From: Martinezella lusitana
Lineage (GTDB): Bacteria > Pseudomonadota > Alphaproteobacteria > Rhizobiales > Rhizobiaceae
Reading direction: 5' to 3'
DNA length: 64,000 nucleotides
Assembly: GCF_016901135.1 (NCBI RefSeq)
Contig: NZ_JAFEVL010000015.1
Location: 1-64,000, forward strand
Under the pieces are notes generated by a model. That model was not told the DNA's origin. It searched no databases and was given only the letters and a program-made list of their open reading frames with translations. Numbering within the stretch: the first letter of the stretch is position 1; each line of letters opens with the position of its first letter. Positions 8,591 to 16,784 of this stretch are shown piece after piece. Made by a program: the position numbers and the translations under genes.

Positions 8591-9421
8591 ATGATCCTTC
8601 ATCATATCGATGACTGGGACGACGCCTATTCCAATGGCCCAAATATTCCCCACGGGGATCGGTGGCCGGCCGCATGGGTGGAACCGGCTCGTGCCTATCG
8701 CGATAGGCTTGCCGCGCTAGGGCGATCGAAACTCGATGTCGCCTATGGTGAGCGACCGCGAAACTGCATGGACCTGTTTCTCCCCGAGGGTGAGCCGAAA
8801 GGCCTGGTCGTCTTCGTGCATGGCGGTTTCTGGCATCGGCTGGACAAGAAGCTCTGGTCGCATCTCGCCAACGGTCCGGTCTCTCACGGGTTTGCCGTCG
8901 CCATCCCTTCCTACACGCTTTGCCCTGAGGCTCGGATAACGGACATTACAATCGAGATCGGTCGAGCGATAGAGACTGCGACTGGTATGGTACGCGGGCC
9001 GATACGGCTTGCCGGACATTCGGCCGGCGGCCATCTCGTCACGAGAATGATAACAACGACGTCGCCGCTGCCGGCAGTCATACGCGGACGCATTGACCAC
9101 GTCGTCTCGATATCCGGCGTGCATGATTTGAGACCGATCATCAAGACGGCGATGAACGCCATGTTGCGGATCGACGCCGAGGAGGCCAAGACAGAGAGCC
9201 CTGTGCTGCTGGAGCCGATGCCGCATGCGCGTCTGACATGCTGGGCCGGGGCCGGGGAACGCTCGGAGTTCCTGCGGCAGAACGCGCTTCTTGCCAATAT
9301 ATGGACCGGATTGGGCGCAGAGACGGCAACGGTGGAGCAGCCCGATCGGCACCACTTCAACGTGCTCGACGGGCTCGCAGATGCAAGTCAAGCGATCACG
9401 AGAACGTTGTTGGCCATTTAG
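8591..9421 (+). CDS. Kynurenine-formamidase-like alpha/beta hydrolase
   Basis: This is a 276-residue protein with the HGGFW motif (about residue 72), which matches the HGGxW oxyanion motif of arylformamidases, the nucleophile elbow GHSAGGH (about 142) and a terminal HHFNVLDGL that supplies the catalytic His. Arylformamidases hydrolyse N-formylkynurenine or other N-acylated anilines. ATG at 8591 is preceded by AAGGAGACGACACC. In this gene set it could deformylate or deacylate an N-acylanthranilate before CoA ligation. No tryptophan dioxygenase or kynureninase gene accompanies it, so classical tryptophan degradation is not supported. Confidence 0.75.
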   Translation: MILHHIDDWDDAYSNGPNIPHGDRWPAAWVEPARAYRDRLAALGRSKLDVAYGERPRNCMDLFLPEGEPKGLVVFVHGGFWHRLDKKLWSHLANGPVSHGFAVAIPSYTLCPEARITDITIEIGRAIETATGMVRGPIRLAGHSAGGHLVTRMITTTSPLPAVIRGRIDHVVSISGVHDLRPIIKTAMNAMLRIDAEEAKTESPVLLEPMPHARLTCWAGAGERSEFLRQNALLANIWTGLGAETATVEQPDRHHFNVLDGLADASQAITRTLLAI

Positions 9422-9649
9422 ATCGGCGACAAGTTCGCCAGGGACTTTCCTTGCGGCTACCTAGAGCAGTTCAATTTCTGCTGATCATCAACAATACGCC
9501 GATGGGGCCAGTTTTGCTGGGGCGGCCACTCGACGTCATCTGCTGTACCATCAACGAAGGGTGTTCGATTGCCGTCGGCAACAGACACAACAGAACCCTC
9601 TCCATCGGCCGCCATCAAGACCCCCGGCTAGCACCCGCCGAGGTGGGGA

Positions 9650-9976
9650 TCAGGCGACCAGCATGGGATCTTGCAGGCTCTGGGCGCCAGCAAATTCGGC
9701 GCTCTCCAGGGTCGCATCCATCAGTTCCTTCACGTAGGCGAGAGCAGATTTTGAGTCGTCTGCGCTAAGATGAACGTCGTTGCATTTGGCACGCATCGCT
9801 TTGCGGATCGACGAGAGCGCCTGTTTGGCCGCAATCTTATCACCCTCCTTTAATAACAATCGGAGAGATGTCGCAGCAAGGACTTCAAGAACCGTTATTC
9901 GGCCTTCTATCGCTCCCATGGATGGAATGGCATGAGAGGCTCCCCCACCTTCACTATCACGCTTCGCATTGTACAT
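9650..9976 (-). CDS. Small helical protein of unknown function
   Basis: This is a 108-residue hypothetical protein. An ATG at 9976 has AAAGGAATGCGGA upstream; the longer open frame to 10177 lacks a good site. The sequence is rich in Ala, Lys and Leu and predicts mainly helices (ITVLEVLAATSLRLLLKEGDK, ALSSIRKAMRAK). No family is recognised. It sits alone between the CoA-ligase operon (opposite strand) and the ProC-like gene. Confidence 0.45.
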   Translation of the reverse strand: MYNAKRDSEGGGASHAIPSMGAIEGRITVLEVLAATSLRLLLKEGDKIAAKQALSSIRKAMRAKCNDVHLSADDSKSALAYVKELMDATLESAEFAGAQSLQDPMLVA

Positions 9977-10406
9977 TCCGCATTCCTTTTCAAAGGCTTT
10001 GGTATCGCCTGTCCGGTCAAGCTCGCATGCGACGATCACGGATCCGAAAGCTTCGAAGCGAAACGGTGGCACGTAGCAAATTTCGGGTGTCCATCGAAAG
10101 GATCGTTGGAACAACTCCAGATCAGTCGATAAGTTCCATAATAAGGCGTGATGCCGGATGAGGATCGCGGGGTCCACGGTTCAATACCCATCAAGACCAC
10201 CACCTTCAGGTCGTAAGCAGCCGGGGTGTCGCTTGGCAGCGTTTCGCCTCATCAGAAACAAAATCGCCATCGTGCCCCAGGGAATGGCCGAGTGGAGAAC
10301 CCTCACTGGTAGGCTGGTTTGCTCTTTCCCTCGGCAGCTCAATGCTTACGTTTTACCAACAACGTGCCAGCGCGGCACCAATGCCATCGCGAACCGTTTC
10401 GCCTAT
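9977..10406. other. 430-bp stretch without a supported gene
   Basis: Only short, mutually overlapping frames are present and none has a recognisable signature or a good ribosome site. The segment next to 9976 must contain the promoter of the small helical protein. I see no repeat or terminator here. Confidence 0.4.
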
Positions 10407-11192
10407 TCATGAACGTCTGGTCAATCCGGAGGCATGGTCCTTGATGATGTCAAGCGCAGAGATAGCCTCGTCGAACCAACCCGCTTCGAGAAGTTGTGCG
10501 CGGCCACGCTCGTTGAGACCGCCCTTTGTCTCGTGATGTTGGGGGATCACCGGCTCTCCCACCTTCAATGCTTGCAAGGTGACTTCCGCCAAGCCGTCAT
10601 ACATCGACCGTATATAGGCGGCGGCAGCCGGCACGGGCATACCCTCGGCCACAAGCCAGCCGATCTGCCGGTTCTGCAGTTCATAGTGAGAGGACATCAG
10701 CGCACTTGCAATGCCGATGGCATGCAGGTCGCTCTCCTTATCGACAACGATCAAGTCGCCGATTCCGGCAAAGAGCTCCTCAATGAGCGGATTGGCGGGA
10801 TACAGCACAACCGGTCCCTTTCGGAAACGGATTGGAGGAAGCGGATTGACGCGCACGACATTGCGGGCAGGGTGAACCGTTGGCAGAATCTTCTCGATCG
10901 ATGCGCCCGCCAGAAAGCTGACGACGATGTGGCTCTCCCGGAAAGGCAGACTCGCCACGGCCTCATCGAGTTGATGGGGCCGCATGCCTAGAAAAAGGAT
11001 ATCGCTCTCCTCTACGACCTCCACACTGCTTTCTGCCCGCCGGACGTTTGGATAGGCAGCGGCGAGCGCCGTTGAGACGGTTTCGGAGCGTGGTGAAAGC
11101 AGGATTTGCATCCGCCCAGCGTCGGTTGTTTCGAGGCCACCGATAACGGCTTGCGCGAGCGTTCCGGTTCCGATGAAGCCGAGCCTGTGCAT
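10407..11192 (-). CDS. ProC-like NAD(P)H-dependent reductase
   Basis: This is a 261-residue protein of the pyrroline-5-carboxylate reductase type. It opens with the Rossmann loop LGFIGTGTLAQAVIGGL, has LFLGMRPHQLDEAV and the VVRVNPLPP stretch where ProC enzymes read VxRxMPNTP, and a C-terminal helical domain (about 160-261). The ATG has AGGAG eight bases upstream; the open frame extends further but without similarity. True ProC keeps MPNTP, so this divergent form may reduce a different imine. It follows the LysR gene by 56 bases on the same strand and may be the last gene of the LLM-LysR operon. Confidence 0.75.
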   Translation of the reverse strand: MHRLGFIGTGTLAQAVIGGLETTDAGRMQILLSPRSETVSTALAAAYPNVRRAESSVEVVEESDILFLGMRPHQLDEAVASLPFRESHIVVSFLAGASIEKILPTVHPARNVVRVNPLPPIRFRKGPVVLYPANPLIEELFAGIGDLIVVDKESDLHAIGIASALMSSHYELQNRQIGWLVAEGMPVPAAAAYIRSMYDGLAEVTLQALKVGEPVIPQHHETKGGLNERGRAQLLEAGWFDEAISALDIIKDHASGLTRRS

Positions 11193-11248
11193 GAAGCGGT
11201 CTCCTGTAAGGAAGGGGATAAAGAGTTCGGAAAACGATGGGGTGGGTT

Positions 11249-12253
11249 TCACCCGCTGCCGGCGCCCTCGGCACGGATCCATTGCCGGAACTCCGCGACG
11301 GCCGCCTTTTCGGAGAAATCCGGGCTTGTCAGAATATGATAGCCTTCGCCGCTCTCGATCTCGGTGTTGAAGGGGCGGATCAGCCTTCCGGTCTTGAGGT
11401 CGTTTTCCACTAGCATATGGTTTGCCAAGGCGATTCCTTGGCCCTGCACCGCGGCGTCCAGCAACAAACCGGCATCATTAAAATAAAGCGTCTCGTCGAA
11501 ATTGATGCTGGCGACGCCGGCGGTTGCGAACCAGGTGGCCCAGAGGCTGGAATTCATGTTCTGCAGCAGGGTATGGCGGGCAAGATCGCCGGGGCTGACG
11601 ATCGGAGGCCCTTCGCGCAGGACGGAGGGGCTGCAGACCGGGAACAGCTTGTCGGGGCCGAGCCGTTCCACTCTTGCGCCCTGCCAGTCGCCGCGACCCC
11701 AGCGAATGGCGACATCGATATCCTGGCGGTCAAAATTCACCGTGTCGTTGGAGGCGAGCAGCGTTACCTTGATCTGCGGATTGAGCTGCATGAAGCGCTT
11801 CAGGCGCGGCACCAGCCAGCGCGAGGCGATTGCCGGCGGTGCGTTGATGCACAGCACCGTCGGCGCCATTGGGTCGACGATGCGCTCGCAGGCCCGGGCG
11901 AGCAGGGCAAGCGATTCATGCACGGCGCTTGCAAGCTGGGTGCCCTCGCGCGTCAGCTCGACCCGACGCGGCAGGCGGCGAAACAGCCGCACATCCAATA
12001 GATCCTCGATCTGGCGGATTTGCTGGCTGACCGCGGATTGCGTCACGCAAAGCTCGTCGGCGGCAGCCGTGAAGCTGCCGTGGCGCGCGGCCGCCTCGAA
12101 GACGCGAAACAGGTTGAGCGGCGGCAGTCGATTCATGCGACGCCCCGAACCTCCGGATGGCTGGCAGTCCTGCGGCGCGGTCGGCACCGCCTCATTCGTG
12201 GCGATCTCGATCGCCTCTCCCAGCAAGTTTGTTCCGAAGGGGCGTTCGTTCAT
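11249..12253 (-). CDS. LysR-family regulator, GcvA type
   Basis: This is a 334-residue regulator. The winged HTH begins at about residue 40 with MNRLPPLNLFRVFEAAARHGSF and TQSAVSQQIRQIEDLL, the GcvA-like form, followed by an effector domain (about 130-325). The start at 12253 forms an ATGA overlap with the stop codon of the upstream monooxygenase gene and has TAAGGGATG upstream. This adds a 39-residue N-terminal tail; ATG 12136 is the alternative and gives a conventional length. It probably controls its own operon and the divergent gene set through the LysR-type box at 13433-13447. Confidence 0.82.
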   Translation of the reverse strand: MNERPFGTNLLGEAIEIATNEAVPTAPQDCQPSGGSGRRMNRLPPLNLFRVFEAAARHGSFTAAADELCVTQSAVSQQIRQIEDLLDVRLFRRLPRRVELTREGTQLASAVHESLALLARACERIVDPMAPTVLCINAPPAIASRWLVPRLKRFMQLNPQIKVTLLASNDTVNFDRQDIDVAIRWGRGDWQGARVERLGPDKLFPVCSPSVLREGPPIVSPGDLARHTLLQNMNSSLWATWFATAGVASINFDETLYFNDAGLLLDAAVQGQGIALANHMLVENDLKTGRLIRPFNTEIESGEGYHILTSPDFSEKAAVAEFRQWIRAEGAGSG

Positions 12254-13323
12254 GCGGCATCCCTTAACGTCGTGTTGCGCAGCTCCACCAGACCCTCGAG
12301 CTGGGGGATAACCTCGCAGCCGAAACGCTCGATGGAGGCGAGCGTTTCCCGCCGCCCGATGCCGGCAAAACCCATGAAGCAGGAGAGGTGTGTCGGCTTC
12401 AGGGCCTTGATTTCGCCGACGAGTTTTTCGGCACAATAGCTTGCCGATCCGATGACGGCATTGTCGAGGAAATCGTCAAGCGGCGGTTCGTCGTTGAGGG
12501 GCATCAGGCGCAGGAACGGACCGTCCCGCTTGGGGTCGGCCGTCGAAAGCGGCACGGCCGCGCGGGCGAGGTCGCGCACGCACTGCGCCGCATGGCGCGC
12601 GTCGTCGCGGTCGTCGGTGACGTAGACATAACGCTGAACGGCGAGCGGCATCGTGTCCGGATTGCCGCCAGCGTCGCTCCAGCTGGCGGCAATCCTGTCC
12701 CGGAAACTGCGTGCTGCGCTCAGGCCGCGATGGCCGAAGCTCATGAACGGCGTGTGATTACCCCTGACCATGCGCGCGATCGGATCGCGATGGCTGGTGG
12801 CGACGAAGACGTCCGGCATGGCAAGGCCAAAGGGACGCATGGAGAGTTCGGTGCGTGGGATGGAAAAGTGTCTGCCGCTGAATTCGACCACGCCAGCGGT
12901 GAGCCCCTGTTCGAGGATCGTCCAGGCTTCGAGCATGATCGAATGCCGCTCTTCCGGCTGCACGCGAAACCGCTCGAACTCGTGCGGCTGGTAGCCGCAA
13001 CCCAATCCGAGCACGAGCCGGCCATGGGTCAGGAGATCGGTGAAGGCAGCCTCCTGCACCAGGCGCAGCGGATCGTAGAAAGGCAGCGCGAGCACGGCGG
13101 GTGCCAGCCGGATTTGCTTGGTCTCGGCGGCGCAATGGGCAACCATGAGCATGGAGGATGGGCAGATCGAATGATTGGTGAAATGGTGCTCGGCAAACCA
13201 TGCGACATCGAAGCCGAAATCCTCGGCCATTTTCACCGCGTCGACAGTCGTCTTCAGCACGGAGGCAGGCGAGGTATTCCTGTCGTAGAGTCCCATCAGG
13301 TTAAAGAGGCCGAGCTTGACCAT
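12250..13323 (-). CDS. Luciferase-like (LLM) flavin-dependent monooxygenase
   Basis: This is a 357-residue bacterial-luciferase-fold monooxygenase: LGLFNLMGLYDR at the N-terminus, AWFAEHHFTNHSI (the EHH strand typical of the family) and VLGLGCGYQPHEFERF. It is clearly related to the second LLM gene at 14363-15424, sharing the FNLM, AWFAEHHFTN, GYQ and EFER blocks in order. These enzymes need reduced FMN from a reductase, and a candidate reductase gene lies at 21070-21594. It opens the leftward operon and is translationally coupled to the LysR gene. Substrate unknown. Confidence 0.85.
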   Translation of the reverse strand: MVKLGLFNLMGLYDRNTSPASVLKTTVDAVKMAEDFGFDVAWFAEHHFTNHSICPSSMLMVAHCAAETKQIRLAPAVLALPFYDPLRLVQEAAFTDLLTHGRLVLGLGCGYQPHEFERFRVQPEERHSIMLEAWTILEQGLTAGVVEFSGRHFSIPRTELSMRPFGLAMPDVFVATSHRDPIARMVRGNHTPFMSFGHRGLSAARSFRDRIAASWSDAGGNPDTMPLAVQRYVYVTDDRDDARHAAQCVRDLARAAVPLSTADPKRDGPFLRLMPLNDEPPLDDFLDNAVIGSASYCAEKLVGEIKALKPTHLSCFMGFAGIGRRETLASIERFGCEVIPQLEGLVELRNTTLRDAA

Positions 13324-13432
13324 ATTTGTCTCTTTCCCTAGTCCGGCCTGCATCTGCGCGCGGACGGCATTTGATTTTCTCTGGCATTCGCCAGGTAGCC
13401 TAAATGATAGGCATGGATCGATCGGCTCACAA

Positions 13433-13447
13433 ATTAGCTTATCTAAT
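13433..13447. promoter_or_regulatory. LysR-type box in divergent promoter
   Basis: ATTAG-N5-CTAAT is a 15-bp palindrome fitting the T-N11-A LysR consensus. It lies 110 bp upstream of the leftward LLM gene and about 150 bp upstream of the rightward SDR gene, where a regulator of both would bind. The LysR gene inside the leftward operon is the natural candidate. Confidence 0.5.
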
Positions 13448-13598
13448 GTGCACGACAGTACAGCTTCAGTCAGCCATGTCATAGCGTCTGCGCTTATCGG
13501 GTCATGAGAAGAGATCGTTTGCTGATTGTCCAAAGACCGGAGACAGTCCCCCATCGACATTCGAAACCGGCAAGGTAAGGCCGGCCAAGCGGGGTATC

Positions 13599-14330
13599 AT
13601 GAAGAACCAGACCATGATTGTAACTGGTGGTGGCAGCGGGCTCGGGAAGGCCGTTTCGCTCGGACTTTCGGCAGAAGGCGCGCGTGTTGCAATCATCGAC
13701 ATCGATCCGAAAGCGGCCGACGCAGTGGTCGCAGAAATCGAATCCTCCGGCGGCGCTGCATTTGCGATCATCGGCGACATCACCACCCGCGCCGGTGCCG
13801 CCGCACTCGTCGGCGATGTCGTTGCCAGAGCAGGCCGCGTTCATGGCCTGTGCAACTGCGCCGGCGTCTACCCAAGACGGCCGATCCTCGACATCAGCGA
13901 CGAGGACTGGGATTTCAGCTTCTCGGTCAATGTGCGCGGCCTCTACGCCGTGTCCGTCGCCGTCATCGCGCATATGAAGGAAAATGGTGGCGGGCGCATT
14001 GTCAATGTCGCCTCCATCGACGCTCTCAAATCTCATCCGAAGAATGCACACTACGCGGCGATGAAGGCGGCGGTGGTCAGCCTGACCAAGAGCCTTGGCG
14101 AGGCCTGCGCGCCGGACAATATCCTCATCAATGGCGTGGCACCGGCCGGCATCGCGACGGAAAAGGCGCGCGCGGCGGGTTTTCTGCCGGAGCTTGCGGC
14201 CCAGACCGCGATCGGCCGCGCCGCCGAGCCTGAAGATGTCGCCGATGTCATCGTTTTCCTCCTCTCGGAGAAGAACAGGTACATGGTCGGCGAAACCGTC
14301 GCCATCAGCGGCGGCTACTTCATCGCCTGA
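13599..14330 (+). CDS. Short-chain dehydrogenase/reductase
   Basis: This is a 243-residue classical SDR: cofactor motif TGGGSGLGKA (TGxxxGxG), NCAG at about residue 85, catalytic Ser in NVASID and the YxxxK motif YAAMK. IDIDP after beta-strand 2 suggests NAD(H) preference. It is the first gene of the rightward operon, followed 32 bases later by an LLM monooxygenase gene. It likely oxidises or reduces an alcohol or ketone intermediate of the same pathway. Confidence 0.85.
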   Translation: MKNQTMIVTGGGSGLGKAVSLGLSAEGARVAIIDIDPKAADAVVAEIESSGGAAFAIIGDITTRAGAAALVGDVVARAGRVHGLCNCAGVYPRRPILDISDEDWDFSFSVNVRGLYAVSVAVIAHMKENGGGRIVNVASIDALKSHPKNAHYAAMKAAVVSLTKSLGEACAPDNILINGVAPAGIATEKARAAGFLPELAAQTAIGRAAEPEDVADVIVFLLSEKNRYMVGETVAISGGYFIA

Positions 14331-14362
14331 TCCATCCCCCCAATTAAAGCAGGGCACTCGAC

Positions 14363-15424
14363 ATGCATTTCGGCATTTTCAACCTCATGAGCTTGCGTGA
14401 CAATCCGGGCGGGATCGGCGGTATCATCGAGGACACGCGCACCATGGTCAGGCTTGCCGAGGATATCGGCTTCGAGATTGCTTGGTTCGCGGAGCATCAT
14501 TTTACCAACTATTCGATCAGCGTTTCGCCGCTGATGGTCGCCGCGCATATGGCTGGCATCACCAGCCGCATCAAGCTCGGCGCCGGCGTCGTCGTGCTGC
14601 CGCTCTATCACCCGATGCGCGTGGCGCAGGAGATCGCGCTTCTCGATCAGTTGAGCGGCGGCCGGGCCGTTCTTGGCGTCGGGACCGGATACCAGGCCTA
14701 TGAATTCGAGCGCTATGGCGCCGAGGTGACGGAAAAGGCCGATATCTTCCTCGAATACTGGAGCATCGTCGAGCAGGCGCTGACAGAGGGGCGCGCGGCG
14801 CTGAAGGGCCGCTACGTCAATGTGCCGGAAGCCGTCTTCACGGTGCGGCCCCAGCAAAGGCCGATGCCACCGGTCTATTGCACCTCGCCGCATCCGCCGA
14901 TCTTGAAGGCGCTCGCAAAATGGGGCGGGATTCCGTTCGTGACCGCCGGCTGGCGCGGATCACAGGCACTTCCCGACATTACCGAGAAAGTGCGGGAGGC
15001 CTGGGTGGCTGGCGGCTTGGATGGTAGATCGATGCCGGTTGCCCTGCAACAATACATTCATGTGACCGACAGCAAGGAAGAGGCGCTCGAGGCGGCCGAA
15101 CGTGCCCGCTGGGTGGGCAGGCTGGTGCACGGATTGCGTAGCAACGTGCTGACGCTGGACGGCTCGCATGTGGTTGCCGCACCCTTTCCGGACGAGCCGC
15201 CGCTTGAGGTCTTCCGCGACAATCTGCTGATCGGCGACGCCCACTATGTCGCCGAAAGGCTGATCGCCGAAATCAGGACGCTCTGGCCCAGCCATTACAA
15301 TTGCTTCTTCCAGTTCGGCGACATGCCGGTCGCCCGCGCACGTCGCTCGCTCGAGCGCTTCGGCGCCGAAGTGCTGCCGCTGGTCGAGAAGGAGCTGGGT
15401 CCGCTCGACAGGATCGGCCGATAG
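14363..15424 (+). CDS. Second LLM flavin-dependent monooxygenase
   Basis: This is a 353-residue luciferase-like monooxygenase: HFGIFNLMSLRDNPGG, AWFAEHHFTNYSIS and VLGVGTGYQAYEFERYG. It is a paralogue of the 12250-13323 product, conserved over the whole length. A divergent pair of related LLM genes suggests either two successive oxygenations, a heteromeric enzyme (as in LuxAB), or two substrate specificities. AGCAGGGCACTCGAC lies before the ATG. The Liv-type importer genes follow after 118 bases. Confidence 0.85.
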   Translation: MHFGIFNLMSLRDNPGGIGGIIEDTRTMVRLAEDIGFEIAWFAEHHFTNYSISVSPLMVAAHMAGITSRIKLGAGVVVLPLYHPMRVAQEIALLDQLSGGRAVLGVGTGYQAYEFERYGAEVTEKADIFLEYWSIVEQALTEGRAALKGRYVNVPEAVFTVRPQQRPMPPVYCTSPHPPILKALAKWGGIPFVTAGWRGSQALPDITEKVREAWVAGGLDGRSMPVALQQYIHVTDSKEEALEAAERARWVGRLVHGLRSNVLTLDGSHVVAAPFPDEPPLEVFRDNLLIGDAHYVAERLIAEIRTLWPSHYNCFFQFGDMPVARARRSLERFGAEVLPLVEKELGPLDRIGR

Positions 15425-15542
15425 AAGCCGACGACAGATCGCATAGGGAAGGAAAACGCCTCGGAAGGACAGACAGGGAATTTCAGCAGATGACGTGAAC
15501 GCAACGACGCTCACGGGGACAATCGAACCAGAGGGAAACGAC

Positions 15543-16784
15543 ATGTTGAAAGAATTCGCAGCAGCGGTGTCGCTTACGACACTGCTCATGACGACCATTG
15601 TATCTTCATCTTCCGCCGAAACGCTGGGTCCCGTGACCGACGATATCGGCGTCGTGAAAATCGCCAAGGGCGATCCCATCTTGATCGGCGGCTACACGTC
15701 GCAGTCGGGCGGCGACACCAACCAGGGTATCGACGAGTTGCGCGGGGCAGAAATCGCCATCGCGGATCAGGGTGGCAAGGTGCTGGATTTCCCGGTGAAG
15801 CTTCTCGGTGAGGACGCCCAATGCACCGCCGAGGGCGGGCAGACCGCCGCCACCAAGCTTGCCGGCAACAAGCAAATCATCGCCGTTGTCGGCCCGACCT
15901 GCTCGAGCGGCGCGCGAGCCGGCCTTCCGATCCTCGCCAATGCCGGGATCCCGAGCGTCGGCATCGGCGCCACGGCTCCGGCATTGACCGCTGCGGATCG
16001 CCCGGCGGAGTTCAAGGGCTTCCTTCGCGTCGTGCCGAACGACCTTCTGAGCGCCTCCTTCACCGTCGACTATGCCGTCTCGAAGCTTGGTTTGAAGACA
16101 GTCGCCACGATCCATGACGGCAGCCCCTATACAGAACAGCTGGTGAAGGCTTTCGAAAAGGATTTCGTTGCCAAGGGCGGAACCGTCGTCGCCAGCGAAG
16201 CGATTGCCCCGACCGACACCGACATGCGTCCGGTGCTGACGCGCATTTCTACCAAGAAGCCCGACCTGGTCTTCACCCCCGTCTTTACCTCCAGCATCGG
16301 CTTCATTCTGCGCCAGCTCCCCGAAGTGCCGGACCTTGCCAAGACGACCGTGATCGGCGGCGAAGGTGTGTTCAGCGCCAATGTCATCGAGGCGGCGGGC
16401 AAGGATATTGTCGGCTTTCGTCTCGTGGGACCGTCGACCGAACTTTTCTCGGAACGGTTTCCGGTCTTCGTGAAGAAGTTCAAGGATGAGTATGGCGAAG
16501 CGCCGACAGGCGGCTTCAGTGCCTATGGCTATGACGCAACATTGCTGACGCTGGATGCGATCAAGACGGCCGCCAAGACCGACGCTGAGGGCAATCTCTA
16601 TATCGGCCGCAAGGCTCTGCTCGACGCGATGATGGCCTCGAAGAACGTGCCGGGGCTGACCGGCATGCTCTCATGCAACGCCTATGGCGATTGCAGTGCC
16701 GCAACCTACGCCGTCTGGCAATTCGTCAGCGACGATGCCTCTTCCTTCGCCCCCGGCGAAAATCCTAAGCGGATCTACCCATGA
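15543..16784 (+). CDS. ABC transporter substrate-binding protein, LivJ type
   Basis: This is a 413-residue periplasmic binding protein of the branched-chain amino acid/amide family (peripla_BP type I fold). The first 26 residues form a signal peptide ending near SSSSAET. The mature part has ILIGGYTSQSGGDTNQG and VVGPTCSSGARAGLPILANAGIPSVG, as in LivJ/UrtA-like proteins. ATG 15543 follows GAGGGAAACGAC. It is the receptor of the importer encoded by the next four genes. In this catabolic context the ligand is more likely the monooxygenase substrate than an amino acid. Confidence 0.87.
   Translation: MLKEFAAAVSLTTLLMTTIVSSSSAETLGPVTDDIGVVKIAKGDPILIGGYTSQSGGDTNQGIDELRGAEIAIADQGGKVLDFPVKLLGEDAQCTAEGGQTAATKLAGNKQIIAVVGPTCSSGARAGLPILANAGIPSVGIGATAPALTAADRPAEFKGFLRVVPNDLLSASFTVDYAVSKLGLKTVATIHDGSPYTEQLVKAFEKDFVAKGGTVVASEAIAPTDTDMRPVLTRISTKKPDLVFTPVFTSSIGFILRQLPEVPDLAKTTVIGGEGVFSANVIEAAGKDIVGFRLVGPSTELFSERFPVFVKKFKDEYGEAPTGGFSAYGYDATLLTLDAIKTAAKTDAEGNLYIGRKALLDAMMASKNVPGLTGMLSCNAYGDCSAATYAVWQFVSDDASSFAPGENPKRIYP

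Noticed and set aside
8591..9421. Classical kynurenine pathway locus
   Set aside because: Only the formamidase-like gene is present; no tryptophan dioxygenase or kynureninase is seen, so tryptophan breakdown is not supported.
9238..9768. 176-codon plus-strand frame over the end of the formamidase-like gene
   Set aside because: It overlaps two better-supported genes in another frame, and I see no domain and no ribosome site.
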